Positions 1 to 12,204 of a DNA stretch of 64,000 nt are shown here, piece after piece (positions within the stretch are counted from its first letter, which is position 1; the number at the start of each line of letters is the position of its first letter). Source of the stretch: Juglans regia (taxonomy: Eukaryota; Streptophyta; Magnoliopsida; Fagales; Juglandaceae); the NCBI RefSeq assembly GCF_001411555.2, contig NC_049903.1, positions 33,724,145-33,788,144 of the forward strand, in the 5' to 3' direction. Under the pieces are notes generated by a model that saw only the letters and a program-made list of their open reading frames with translations, was not told the origin of the DNA and did not search any database. Made by a program: the position numbers and the translations under genes.

Positions 1-219
1 TATATATATATTTTTTTAATATTTTTTTTTAAGTACTGCTTCTTAGGAGCTTTATTTTCTTGGCCGGGCCGCCGGAATGGGTGTAATCCATACGATCTTC
101 CATGTCATTGAAAACAATCTGTCGCCGCCGGTAACGTCTTTTCTTCAACCCTAAATATTAGGAGCCAAGTAGGTACCCTAGCTAGCTAGCTAGCTTCCCA
201 TATTTTCCACCTACCCCAT

Positions 220-227
220 TATAAATA
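220..227 (+). promoter_or_regulatory. TATA box of the wound-induced protein gene
   Basis: TATAAATA lies about 100 bases upstream of the ATG at 330, the usual spacing for a plant promoter with a short 5' leader. Two blocks of repeated GCTA (179-194 and about 298-311) flank it, one upstream and one inside the predicted leader. Confidence 0.6.
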
Positions 228-329
228 GGTTCGGCTGCATGGGACATATACCAAGCATATTGCACAAGATAGACGATTAATTTCATTGATCGTTCGCTAG
301 CTAGCTAGCTTCCAAATATTAGTTAGAAC

Positions 330-827
330 ATGGAAGCCTGCAATATTAACGTGGAATCTCCAGATTCTCCAAATCCAGAAATGAAAAAAAACAAGGAAAT
401 TGTGGAGGCACTTTACAAGGCATTGGGAGATGGGGAAACCGAGACAGTGGCGGGGCTAGTGGCGAGTGACCTCGATTGGTGGTTTCATGGACCTCCAGAG
501 CGCCAACACATGAGGAGGGTGCTCACCGGGGAGTCTGGATACGACGAGTTCGCGTTTGAGCCGAGGAGCGTCACTCCAATAGGCGAGGATTGTGTGATTG
601 TGGAGGGGTGGGAAGGAGCACAAGCTTACTGGGTGCATGTTTGGAATGTAAAAGAAGGTGTCATTACAAGGTTCAGGGAGTATTTCAACACATGGCTGAC
701 GGTGAAGGATCTGAGGCCCTGCTGGGAGGTCGGGCACGAGGTAACCAATGACACCAGCACCATTTGGCAGAGCCAACCTCAGGACCTCCATCACCGTTCT
801 TTTCCGGGCCTTATGCTCGCTATTTAG
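330..827 (+). CDS. Wound-induced protein 1 / SAG20-like protein (SnoaL/NTF2-like fold)
   Basis: The 165-residue intronless frame starts at the first ATG after the TATA box and resembles plant wound-induced protein 1 (WUN1) and the Arabidopsis senescence-associated SAG20 family. After a hydrophilic start of about 20 residues, residues 21-130 look like a small alpha+beta NTF2/SnoaL-like domain: a helix around KEIVEALYKALGDG, the DLDWWFHGP segment, and strands around VIVEGWEG and YWVHVWNVKEG, then ITRFREYFNTWLTV. These Trp/Phe-rich strands are typical of the family. Family members are induced by wounding, senescence and stress, but no enzyme activity is established. The N-terminal extension and the tail after residue 135 make it longer than the roughly 105-residue founding members. 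AATAAA at about 831-836, just after the stop, could serve as a polyadenylation signal. The family call is good; the biochemical role is unknown. Confidence 0.85.
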   Translation: MEACNINVESPDSPNPEMKKNKEIVEALYKALGDGETETVAGLVASDLDWWFHGPPERQHMRRVLTGESGYDEFAFEPRSVTPIGEDCVIVEGWEGAQAYWVHVWNVKEGVITRFREYFNTWLTVKDLRPCWEVGHEVTNDTSTIWQSQPQDLHHRSFPGLMLAI

Positions 828-1320
828 AATTAATAAAGCCGATTCTAGTAATTTTAATAATTAAGCATGAGCTCCACAGCCCGTAAAAAATGAAAAGCAT
901 CATGACTCGATGAGATGGATCAGTTATGTCTGCATGGACTGGATCTAGCTAGCTAGCTACTGTACTTATGTGTACTACTTATGTGACTTGCTTTCGTATG
1001 CATGTGGACCTCTTAAATAAATATTATGCAATTTTAATAAAAAGGAGAATATATGCCATATTTATAAGTGACTTGGCGGGTACGAGTGATTTGGCTCATT
1101 AAATTGTGTATTTACATAATTTTTTTATTATAAAAAAAAGTAAAAGAAATTTTTTTTGAGAAAAAAATAAAATCTTCTATCTCACAAAAATTATTTTTAT
1201 CTTTAATTCATATTATTTTATTAAATGAATGCCTTACATTTAATATTAATGAGTAGTTTGATGCGTGAAATTATTTGTAATAAGACTTTTCCTATTTATA
1301 ATAACCACGTCATCACGTTT

Positions 1321-1537
1321 AGGGTTCGTTTGTTTTTTAAAATGAGATGAGATGAGATGAGATGAGATTAAAGTTAAAAAGTTGAATAAAATATTGTTAG
1401 GGTATATTTTTTAATATTATTTTTATTTTGAGATTTAAAAAAATTGAATTATTTATTTTATTTTATATTAAAAATTAAAAAAATTATAATAATAAGATGA
1501 GATGAGATGAGATATTTTTTCAAAATAAACGATGCCG
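1321..1537. mobile_element. PIF/Harbinger-type MITE copy
   Basis: Starts with AGGGTTCGTTTG followed by repeated GATGA, contains the family core (TTGAATAAAATATTGTTAG, then an AT-rich middle) and ends in GATGAGATGAGAT plus an imperfect inverted copy of the first bases. Homologous copies occur at 4490, 11541, 18676, 18925, 24424, 29349, 32032, 47503 and 52402. Confidence 0.65.
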
Positions 1538-1876
1538 AAAATGATCTCTCTCTAAGCTCTCTTTAATTAGTACGTAGTACTCTCCAAGCCTGCTGCACTG
1601 TACGTAGGATGAAGACCATATATATGTGTATATATATATACACATACTAGTGGTGATAAACGTGCAAAGCGTTTGCCACATCTATCAAATTAAAGAAAAA
1701 AAATAAAATATAATTTTGAATATTAAAATATTCTAATGTATAAAAATAAAATTATTATTTATTTATGTTCATCATTTATTATGAAATTTAAATTATATTA
1801 AAAATTTAAATTAATTAGATAATTTTTTTTCTTAAAAATGTACAGTAAAATTTTATTATTTATTTAATGATAAAAA

Positions 1877-2391
1877 ATTAGTATTTTAATTATCTATTTT
1901 ATGTTAGTTTAAATCAATATTTAAACTTCTATCGTTAGATTAAATCTGAAAATTAAAGATGAAGAGTTGTAATTTAAAACCTATAAACCAATATTTTTCC
2001 CCACCTTTCATTTCTCTCTCTCTTTCATTCCCCACGCACAATTGTGGTATTACGTCGCACATTGACATTCACACAGACGAACCTAAAAAGAAACAAAAAA
2101 ACAAAACAAACGTGAAAAAAAAAAAAAAAACCTCTTTACTGTTCATAACAGTAATGAACAGTATAGGAATATGCGAAAAAAAAAACCACACAGCTTATTT
2201 ACTGTTCATTACTGTTGATTAACAGTAATAGGATAGCCTCTTTTAAGATATCGACAAATATATATATATATATATAAATTGAAGTTAATTTTAAGTGTAT
2301 GATAGAATATTTATATTTTAATTATCTATTTTATGTTAGTTTAAATCAATATTTAAACTTCTACCGTTAGATTAAATCTGAAGATTAAAAA
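1877..2391. repeat. Direct repeat of about 85 bp bounding an AT-rich insertion
   Basis: The block that runs through TTAATTATCTATTTTATG and ends in GTTAGATTAAATCTGAA occurs at about 1877-1962 and again at 2304-2391 with few changes. The sequence between holds poly-A and TACTGTTCATTACTGTT stretches. It could be a local tandem duplication or two copies of one dispersed repeat. Confidence 0.55.
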
Positions 2392-2781
2392 TGATATATC
2401 ACTTTTAGTATTACTCTATAAAAGTCTAAATAACTTAAATAAAAATCTAAAAAATACTTATCACACAAATTTGATCCAATCAATTCAATTATATATACTT
2501 GCTTTTACAAATTCTAATATAATCACTAAAAATTCAAGAATTATAAATAAGAATTACATAACAATCCGACTATAAAGCAAGCATTTGACAGAAATAATAA
2601 TTTATTTTACTCTTTAGATGAATATTAAAAAAAGTCTATTTAAAGAGAAAGAGATAATATAAACACTTGCGGAAAAAAACATGTGAAAAAAAAAAAAAAA
2701 AAATTTATACTGTTTATTATTGTTGATGAACCGTAATGAAGGTAATATAAACAATTGAAAAAAAAAAAAAAAACTATACAT

Positions 2782-2843
2782 TGTTTATTACTGTTGATGA
2801 ACAGATTACTGTTAATGAACAGTAACATCAACAATAATAAACA
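2782..2843. repeat. Fold-back repeat (18-bp arms)
   Basis: Arms 2782-2799 (TGTTTATTACTGTTGATG) and 2826-2843 are inverted copies with one mismatch. The spacer itself carries further ATGAACAG/CTGTTAAT half-sites. It probably marks the end of a small MITE-like repeat. Confidence 0.55.
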
Positions 2844-4243
2844 GTATATACATAGCCACTTTTTAAGTATAGGCGCAAGGCGCAGATATGACAACTATCG
2901 ATGCGGTCTACGCCTTGGAAAAGTTTCTGAAGGCAGTAGTCTATGTGTTCTGATAATTTACAGCTTGGATCTTTAAGATCGATGGTAAGGGCTTAGTGGT
3001 GCAGTTTGTATATCACATATGATGATCATTATAGTATTATATCTTAAGTTTCCATGATTTTTAGGCTATTTTTACCGTACGTACGTTCTGCTTAATTAGT
3101 TGCCGGGAAAAGTGGATCCTATAATATAAGGTCTGATTGTCCAAACTACTATACGCTGTTATAGTATATATTTCAGGATGTTTATCTACAGCTAGGAAGT
3201 CCAAAGAAATGATACAAGAACGTTATAAGAATGCAAATTTAAAGAAAAAGATCAAATGATAATATAACAAAAATCTGAAAAGTATTCTAAAATTTATCTA
3301 AAACACATAATTAAAATGAGATTAGGACACGGATAAAAAGATAAAGTTTCGGGCTTCTATCAATTGGATCCAATATTTTGATTTTTCTAATTCAAATTAT
3401 ACACACGATAATTAGGAATTATAACATCAAATTCCTAATCGGAAGATATGACAATATACTCATCTAATTTAATTTCTCAAATTTAATTTTAGAATCTATT
3501 CTCCCATTTATAAACTACAGTTTTCATGTATAAAACGGAATATCAAATCTAAATACGATATTATGTTCACAAATAATAGTATAGTAAAAGATCACATCAA
3601 TGGTGTTAAGAACCTGTTTAAGTCACAATCATATATTCATAGTCATATAGCTCAAAATCAAATCATAACAAGATTTAATATAATTGTCTCAAATTTATAA
3701 TATCAAAAAAAATAAATAAATACGGAATTCAATTCTAAAATTTTAAACAAGAAAAACTTAATCTGTGAATTGAAATATAGTTAAAATATTTTTACCAATT
3801 AATTTATGCCCTAGTCTTTATCTAAGCTTTAATTCTCCATGGAAGTACCAAAAGAAAAATGGTTTTTTTAGAGTAAAAAAAAAAACTCTCTCCATTGTAC
3901 CGTACATCCCCCAAAACTCTAATAATCCATTCTTTTAAAAGTTCCCACACGTTGAAGAGTCATTGTTAAAGAGTAGTCGGTTAAAAATAGTCGGTTAAAA
4001 AGTATACTTTGTTAAAAGAAATAATATTGGAAGAAATTCTATGTAGCATCAGCCTAAATATTCATATAAAGAGAAAAAATTAATATATTATAATGTGTAT
4101 ATTGTGCATACCACTATAGGAAATATTATATAGCACTACTCTTGTTGAAAAGTCTCTCACGTTTTCTGTTTGAAAAGTCTTGCTCCCCTCTATCCACCTA
4201 CCAGCCACCTTTGATCAATATCCTATATTTGAAAAGTTAATAT

Positions 4244-4244
<1 letters not shown>

Positions 4245-4277
<33 letters not shown>
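4245..4277. repeat. (TA)n microsatellite
   Basis: Uninterrupted alternating TA run ending in ATATACGTGTGTG. Confidence 0.85.
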
Positions 4278-4278
<1 letters not shown>

Positions 4279-4302
4279 GTGTGTGAGGGGAGTAATTGCC
4301 TA

Positions 4303-4336
4303 GACCTGGGCCGAATCGAACTAACTGGCCCAGGTC
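4303..4336. repeat. Perfect GC-rich 10-bp inverted repeat
   Basis: GACCTGGGCC at 4303-4312 and its exact reverse complement GGCCCAGGTC at 4327-4336 are separated by 14 bases, giving a stable stem in AT-rich surroundings. GGGCC-type words recur until about 4372. Confidence 0.7.
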
Positions 4337-4489
4337 GCTTGAGTAACATGGGCCAGGCTAACCAGAAGGCCCATAGTTAGAAGGGGTAGAAGACGCGCAG
4401 TTGGGATTTGTCCTAGATCTTCAAAGATATATGGTGCTTAACAAGAGGTCCGATCTCTTTACTCATTCAAAAACTTAGGAATGTAAAGA

Positions 4490-4690
4490 TAGTAAGATGA
4501 GATGAGATAGTTTTAAATGAGTCGAATAAAATATTATTAAAATATTATTTTTTAATATTATTATTATTTAGAAATTTGAAAAAATTTAATTATTTTTTAT
4601 ATTTTATATGAGAATTTAGAAAAATTATAATGATGAGATAAGATAAGATTAGATAGGTTGAGAGTATTTTTGTATCCAAACGAGACCTCA
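4490..4690. mobile_element. PIF/Harbinger-type MITE copy
   Basis: Family core (GTCGAATAAAATATTATTAAA, AT-rich middle, AATTATAATGATGAGATAAGAT) ending in TCCAAACGAGACCTCA. It sits about 290 bases downstream of the PLAC8-family stop codon. Confidence 0.6.
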
Positions 4691-4976
4691 ATAATCAAAT
4701 AGGAAATTAGGAATGTTAACCCCGACTATCATGGTATGCAAGCATAGACAGGCTGGCCGGAGATAAACATTTAGTACTAATACTCATGCTTTAATGTGTC
4801 CCAATTGACACATCACAATACACATGCTAACATATACGAAACTATGAAAAGCACGGAGGACGCACAAAAATGGAGTTTATAAAACATTTACACAGTGTTA
4901 CATGCACGGATGCACCATAAACGTGACGAGTCACTGCTGACTGCCGCAATAGAGTTTTTCTCAGCATGATTTTTGG

Positions 4977-7726
4977 TCAGTCTTCTCTCTGCATCGATGA
5001 TAGATTGGGTGGCTTCATAGAATTGTCCATGCCGCCCGCAGAAAACTCCTGCGACATTGGGAGCTCTCCATCGGGACTATGATGATAGTTTGGATGTGGC
5101 CTACTTGGACTCATGGAGTTTTCATCCCTGAGCTTAGACAATCTGGGGTTGTTCCAAAGTAAAGTTGGGCTGGAACTGAATCGAACTGATCCATCTTCAC
5201 GTGGTAAAGGGGAGAGTGATGGCTGGACATTCTCATCCTTCTGTTTTCTGCAAAATTTATCTTCCACAATGTCATAGAAATCGGCCGTTCGAACTTCCTG
5301 GGCAAGAGAGCACCAACAACAGAAAAGCCACTGTGTGCAATCTGCAACAGCTCGCTTTCCACCAAACAACTCATTCGCAGGCAAGTTGAATCTCTTCCTC
5401 ATTTGAATCCTCCAGTATCCACCATAGAGTAAACCAAACACACAAAGCATGACACCAGTTAATCCTAGAGCTTCCCTGACAGTCTCATCATCAATATTGA
5501 TGGCAGCCAAGTTGAAGATCCAAAATGGGGCCATGCAAAAGAGGAGAAAAGTTGCAATGTGAACATACATATTCCCGAACCCAAGTCTTTCCATATTCCA
5601 ACCGAAGACACAAAAGCAGCAGCATAAAGAGAGATATGCTGCAGAAATATCGTCCCAAATATCAAATAGGCCCCCACTCCATTTGGGTGCATACTCAACA
5701 ACCATCTTCTCATTTCTTGATGCAAATGAAAATCTTTTTTCCATCGCCTGCACCCTTGGGTGGCTGGGTTGGTTGGTGCCATTACTAAAGGTTTGAACTT
5801 GCGCTTCCTCATCAAGTCCAGAGTCATACTCCCTCCCAAGGGGGCTTACAATGGAGTAGACACCTGCTATTGCTGGAGCAGTAATTGCAACAGAGAGACA
5901 GATTCCAACACCCAAAGCAGGTCGATTGGATCTTTTATATCCCAAATTGAGTGTGCACAAGGCATATTGAGCAAAGCAATTTACATGAAGTAACACAACT
6001 ACCACCATCATATGGGCCCATTCACGTGGCTTGTAAGTGCCATTCTTGCAGTATATCTTTCTGAGTGTAGTAATGTCCTTAGCCTTCCACCTGCACAGAA
6101 GCACAAGGTGGTGGAACCGCTTTGGGTGTTGATACAGACACATGAGGGTAAAGAGAGCATTGAGGATTTGATTATTGACCTCAAACCAGGCATTTCTCTG
6201 TGACTTTTTAGGTAGGACACTGTTTAACATACCTGTCATCACAAGGAAAAGGATTGCACCTGAAACAGCAACACAGCCTATCCATAAAAGAAGAGCCATG
6301 TTCAAAGGGTTCTTGATCCATGCTTTACAGATTATCCTCAGCGATTTCCAATCAATCCTCGGAGCTAGAATCCCACTGAAATGCTCTCGAAAACCTTGGA
6401 TAGTTGAAGAGGGTACAGAACGTGAGATGTCATCCTTGTCATCTACAATATGCTGAAATCTAGCTTTTGGGGAAACTAAATTACCACTGGAATTGGTTCT
6501 CAGCAAGCCCAGTCTACTGGGAATAATTGATAACCTGTCCCTTTTCTCTCTTCTAGGACTTCCATCACTCAGTAGTCCCTTTCTGGATGTTGAAATATGA
6601 AGAGCATTGTTTCCATTGGCATTATAAATGTGCATGGCCGTACTTAAGGTTGATTCTTCCCAACTTTCCGTTAAGTCTCCTCCATTACGAGTTGAAATCA
6701 TTCTACCACTAAATTTTAGTTTTATGAGTGTCTTGGATACCAAGAGTTTAAAATTTCAAAAGCCCACAGACCACCACGACTGTCTACACTGTGCCACCAA
6801 TCAAGGAAGAAACAGAGAATGCTAACCACATTTCTTGAATTCAGAAGATGGACGAGGAAATTTCAGAAGGTCTTCTCTTGCTGAGAATCAAAAAGCATAA
6901 GATTTAACCAGCTCGTCTTTGGAAAGATGGATCCTAGCATTCTGATAAGCAAAGGAAGCAGAGGAAAGAATTGAAGAAAAAATAAATCCATTATTGATCC
7001 ACGTAAAAAACTTTAGTTTTCTTAAAAGTTGAATTGCTGCCTATTAACTTAGATATTGGAACATTCTTTTAAAATTTTAGAAATCATCAAGGTATTAACA
7101 CAAAGATCTGGATTTTCCCATCAGGCACCAACACATCATTGTTTGGGGGGAAAACTACGTCCAACACCTCGTGAATGAAAGGTGACCGATAATTGGTCTT
7201 TATAACATCTAGATCACAACCAATCCTTCAACTACTGGGGAAACCACAAAATCTGATAAAGAAACATCATAGTTTATACATGTTTTAAATGCATTTCTGA
7301 CGCTCGTAGAAAAAAAATTCCATTCCTGACAGAACCCACCACAAACTACAGAATTGCAGAAGATAAAAAAAATCGCACGCTTTACTCATATATCCACCGC
7401 ATGATGCACGACCATTCTTATTAAATAAAAAAGCATCGAACCAAACTGCTAATTACAGCCCATTACCGAAGTCTTTGAACATCACACGTCAGAATCCAAA
7501 AACAAACATAAATCCCAAAAAGTAAAACACAAAAGCACATGGAATTCTGTAGAGTAATTTGTAAAATTCCTACCCAGAACCAAAACAACAAAGAAGAAAG
7601 AACACATATTTCGGTGGACCCAGAAAAGAAATTAGAAAATTGTTCACAGATGGAACAGTACCTCTGAGACCTGAGTGGTGGCTGCGGACTACGCATCAGA
7701 GAAACAGGGGCATTGTTGTTCTTCAT
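4977..7726 (-). CDS. PLAC8 family / DUF2985 membrane protein
   Basis: The main exon runs from about 6708 down to the stop at 4977; its first in-frame ATG is at 6701 (574 residues from there; the open frame further upstream has no ATG). A probable first coding exon is 7726-7662 (MKNNNAPVSLMRSPQ...), preceded by an in-frame TGA, with donor CAGAG|GTACTG. Joined to the acceptor TTTAG at 6710-6709, the frame stays open and gives about 598 residues; a second acceptor six bases on (TAG at 6705-6703) is also in frame. The protein has a Ser/Arg-rich N-terminal region, a DUF2985-like core with membrane segments (MALLLWIGCVAVSGAILFLV; MMVVVVLLHVNCFAQYALCT; VAITAPAIAGVYSIV), and a Cys-rich PLAC8 stretch (LSLCCCFCVFGWNMERLGFG ... 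DCTQWLFCCWCSLAQEVRT). Plant PLAC8 relatives include Ca2+-channel-related MCA and cell-number/metal-transport proteins; the role of this DUF2985 subgroup is not settled. Family call firm, first exon inferred. Confidence 0.78.
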
Positions 7727-10689
7727 TTCTCGTCAAAAAGCTCGGCCGCGTCTGGCCAACAAATCAAAATGAGCACTGAGCAGGAGACGAGATTTTGGAG
7801 TTTTAAAGCTTGAACTTTCCACCCAAAGGCGGGACAATTGCGGTCCGGACCACACTTTCCTTTTCTTTCGCTGTCCACTGTTTACTTTTTGCTTTGGGCG
7901 GCTGGGCCTGTTTCTTGGTTTTATCAACGTAGAAAAGTATGGTGGAGTTGCAGTCAGATTCCCTTCTAATACCGGCAGAATTTTACATGAGTATTGATAC
8001 AAACGAATATATTTTCACAATATATTTTAAGATAAAAATATTTTTATAAAATAATTACTTTTATAAAATTATTTCTTATTTAACATATTATTATGAAATA
8101 TATTATAAAAAGAAAAACCTTTAAGCCGGTCGGGTGTAAATTTCTTTTTTGCATCCACCAGTAAAAAATAAACACGTAAGGAATTTATAGAAATTACAAT
8201 AAGATTGAATTCGGGTAAATTCCTCACTATTTTCCCTCTTTCCTCTTCCTCCCCATAGCCCTTCTCTTCTGCGATGCACTTCTTCAACTGGAACCGTAGC
8301 CCATCCTTTTGTATTCTCTATGTATGCTCATGATATTTCTCTCTCATGAAAAAAATAGTCCCTTCATCTGTAGATTTAGAGCACTCACATCTCCATCTAG
8401 AGATCTTTGTTTTTTCCATCCAAGCCTCAAGGTACCGCCGTCTGTTAGGGTTGGCACAGACAAGGGGGCGTAGAAGTCGGCAGAAGCAAGAATCGTGCAA
8501 CTGTAGCTTAGGATGCTTTTATATTAGGGTTCAAGGTTAATTCTGTCTTTATTTATTTTAGCAAGGTTATGTTGGTAATTTAATTATCATTTCAGTTGAG
8601 TCCAGTATTGTGGACCGAGTCTGTAGGAAGTAATCGTGGGTCAAGTGGACCACGTATTGGGTCGTGTCGTTTATGGAGTCGTGGGCTATTTACAGTCCAT
8701 ATTTAAGTGTATTTTCTTTATGAATGAAATCATCAGATCAATTACAACTCAAATTATCTAAGTGGAGGCAGTGGCTCCTCGAAAGCCATCTATCAATTAC
8801 AATTCATATTCTGTATAATCACTGTCCCTAACACACATGTTGTAATTGCAGCGTCCACATTCCATATGCAACTTGTTTCCTCTCTTGCAACGTCCACATC
8901 TCCATTTCTTCCCTTGTTATGTAATAAATATTTTTTTTGTGTTTATTTTAAATAATATAGTTGAGTATCCTTAATCTCTTCGACATACATGATACATGTA
9001 CTGCATGCTATATTTTTTATTCTATATTTTGGTGGTTTTGGGGAAGAACAATTATGCATTTTGTTGTGTAGAGTTTTATTCTAAAGTTCAGATTTTTATC
9101 AAAAACCTACTGTGTGGGTGTGAGGTTTTGAATCTTTGTGGAGTGCAATTTTGATTCTTTATTGGGATAAAATTTTACCGAGTAGCGGGGAGGGGTTTGA
9201 GCTTTAGAGGGAGGGGTGGGATCTGTTTTCATTTTTCTGTTTGGGGGCGTTCGTTAGTCGATTCAAATAGATCATGTTTGGGATTTGATCTCTTTTTGGG
9301 GCGTCCGTTTATCAATTCAAAAGGAGAGGGAGAGAAATGTTTGGACTCAACGTTCGTCAATTTAGAGGGAGAGGAAGAGAGAATGAGAGGGAGAAAAAGA
9401 TTGAGAGGAGACTCACCTGTATGCGAGTCCAACTCCAAATTTGGTGAGGAAACTACGTGGTTATTTCTAATTGGTTGGTGTGAAAACAAAAATGGCACCC
9501 GTCAAGTTGGGAGCGCTACTCATTATAAAAACAGAGTAGCTACCAACCGATGGGTGACAATCTCTCTTTTACACCCACCAATAAGACATTGCCAGGTATG
9601 GGTTGCAACAAATTAGAGAATAAGTTGCATGCATGTGATCATGTTATTTTATTCTCTTTGTCTGATCTCTTCCCCCCTCCTCCTCCTCCTCCTCCTCCTC
9701 CCCCACACCCGTCTCCTGCTCTCCCTTGTCTCTTTGATCTCTCTGTGTAAAATACTCTATCTCTCCTTCAAAACCCCCCTCTCTCCCTCCCTCTCTTCCA
9801 ATTTGTTGCCCCTCTCAATCAGACTCAGATCAGATCTTAATTTTGTTGTATTTTAAATTCTGTATGACTGCTGAGAAAATGTGCGATTTTAATTTATGTT
9901 TGGCTGCTGAGAAAATGTGAAAATGCATGGGTCAATATGTCATGTAGTATGATTTTATACTAACTAATAATGCAATGGTAAAACCCAAGACATCCTGAAA
10001 TTGATGCTTGCACTAGAAATTGGGTTTTTAGCTTTTGAAACTTGCACTTGAAATTCATGGGCGTTAGTAATATAGTAACTTTCAGGACAATACATCGCTT
10101 GTCGTCACGATTTTACAGAGAAGAAATAGACAATTTTCATGATTATTTGACCAATACCAGTATACTATGTGGGTGGGTGGTTGGATGTTAGTAGGATATT
10201 TTAACAGAAACCATGAGGATTTCAATGTTGTATTGATTGTTGAAGATTTGCTTTTATTGTGTGTTTGCAAAATATTTGTTGTATTGTTGAAGATTTGTTT
10301 AAGATTTGAACGCACAGATTATGATGTTTTTGTTTTGGAATGATGAAAAGAAAAAACGCTAGTGAACAAGAGATTATTAGAATGTTTTTGTTTTGGCGTT
10401 GGGGAGAGGAAATCAGTAGATGGTGCTGGTGAGAGAGAGAAAGAGAAAGAGGGGAGAGGAGAGGAGAGAGGAGAGCGCGAGGGAGAGAGGAGAGAAATGA
10501 GGAGTTATTCAATACAATAGTCTACATTGTAAATTACATAAGTCTCACATTTGTTAAGATGTTATTGGCCAGTATAAAAAAGGTAAAAACACCCGACTGG
10601 CCTGGAGTTTTTTCCTTGTAAAAAATATTGTGTATAAATTATTTTCCATATTACATTACAGGAGGTCTAAAATTTACGATCTAACTAAA

Positions 10690-10920
10690 GGATGATGCTA
10701 GTCCTCCCGCTCCTAGCTCCCATTGAGAGCTACTGTTGGCATTTTTTTGTTTTTATTTTTGTTTGTTTTTACTTCTTGATTAAAGATGTGTTTTTTAATG
10801 ATGTTGTGAATTATTTAAAAAAAAAATTAAAAGTGTTAAAAAATATTTGTAAAAAAAAAAAGAAAAAAAAAACACATAAAAATACTACTAGCGGGAACCA
10901 GTGGTGGCTGTAGTGCCGCC
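10690..10920. repeat. Dispersed repeat with poly-T/poly-A core, copy 1
   Basis: T-rich left half, CTTGATTAAAGATGTGTTTT, then an A-rich right half ending in GGTGGCTGTAGTGCCGCCC. It matches copies at 10930-11166, 12205-12355, 19545-19735 and (reversed) 60630-60835 over the core TTAGTGATTAAG...TTTTTTAATGATATT. Probably a MITE or SINE-like family. Confidence 0.5.
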
Positions 10921-10929
10921 CTAAAAATT

Positions 10930-11166
10930 AAGGAAAATGATACTCTCACTATTGGTTCTTACAGCTCGATGTTACTCTTGAAATTTTTTATTTTTCTTTT
11001 TACTTAGTGATTAAAGAATTATTTTTTAATAATATTGTATTTTTTTATTTTTTTAAAAAATATATTTAAAAGTGTAAAAAAATACATTTAAAAAAGACAA
11101 AAAAAAAAGACCAATTATGCCTAGAGGTGGCTCCCACTCTCGAAGCGGTGGACGTAGCACCGTCCT
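10930..11166. repeat. Dispersed repeat with poly-T/poly-A core, copy 2
   Basis: Next to copy 1 and in the same orientation: TTAGTGATTAAAGAATTATT followed by an A-rich half and a GGTGGCTCCCACTCTCGAAG-type end with GTAGCACCGTCC, similar to copy 1's GTAGTGCCGCCC end. Confidence 0.5.
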
Positions 11167-11540
11167 TAAATAAAAAAGGAAATATTCTAACAAAAAGATT
11201 ATATAAAAGCAATCATACAAATTAATGTAAGTTGATGTAGTTTGTCATGTTATAAATTTATTTTTATTGTAAAATAGATTTAACGGATTAAGGATAGTGC
11301 AACTATGCCATCTAAATTTGTCTATTTGGTGTGCCCTTAATACAAATTGTACGTCTCCTTTTTTGCTTTTTATTTCAAATATATTTTAAATATGTTTAAG
11401 CATTTTTTAAAAAAACTCAATGCAGTAATAGTCACTTTTTACTAATTAAAAAATGTTAAAATTAAAATAAAATACATGAGCAATCAAATTGAAGGACAAA
11501 CTCAGAGATATAGTATCATTTTCTTAAAAAACATCATATT

Positions 11541-11760
11541 ACCTTGTTTGAATTCAAAACTCACATCAACTCAATTCAATTCATCTCATCTCATCATTAG
11601 AATTTTCTCAAATTTTTACATAAAATATAATAAACAATTCAACTTTTTCAAATCTCAAAACAACTTTATCAAATTTTTACACAAAATATAATAAACAATT
11701 TAATTTTTATTTTACTATTTATAAATCATCTCAACTCATCTCTAAATCTAAATCACTCCT
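11541..11760. mobile_element. PIF/Harbinger-type MITE copy (inverted orientation)
   Basis: Reverse-orientation copy: CCTTGTTTGAATTC, ATTCATCTCATCTCATCATT, then two partly repeated cores AAATATAATAAACAATT (at about 11625 and 11686) and a terminal ATCATCTCAACTCATCTC. The duplicated core suggests an internal duplication or nested copy. Confidence 0.6.
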
Positions 11761-12204
11761 AAAAAATTCGAAATAAAAAAGGAATATTTTTATTTTTATT
11801 ATTATTATTAAATTACATCGCATCATGTGATAATATCACGTTAAGAAAACCATCCAAACGTATGTTTATCAAAATTATCAAAATTAATATATTATATTTT
11901 TAGTTATAAAAAATTAGAAAATAATACTAAATTCAATTTTAAAGATAAACAGCAAACACGTAATATATATATATATATTTATATGATGTGATGTAATCTA
12001 GACAATTGAATTGAACACTATTCAAATTAATTTATTAGTTTTGATAGAATCACGGGAATCACTAGTGAAGACTGAAAAAAAAAAAAAAAAGCAATAAGCA
12101 AATGAAGACATAAACCCTAATGATTAAGGATTTTTATTTTGATTTCTCGTATAAATTTCCATTAGAATAAAGTTAGTCTGTAACTTCAATTATACTATTC
12201 AGTT

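Larger units (their letters stand above)
838..4489. other. Intergenic region with repeats
   Basis: No gene is visible. The stretch is very AT-rich and holds a Harbinger-type MITE (1321-1537), a diverged direct repeat of about 85 bases (about 1877-1962 and 2304-2391), several segments carrying TTTACTGTT/GATGAACAGTAA-like motifs (about 2134-2232, 2697-2745, 2776-2847), a fold-back (2782-2843), a (TA)n run near 4245-4277 and a GC-rich hairpin (4303-4336). Short open frames here are low complexity. Confidence 0.6.

Noticed and set aside
5111..6456. Several open frames opposite or within the PLAC8-family exon
   Set aside because: They are shadow frames of a well-supported membrane-protein exon.
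9197..9856. Open frames in the less AT-rich 9.2-9.9 kb stretch
   Set aside because: Both strands are open because of GA/CT-rich bias; no domain, start context or splice structure is convincing.
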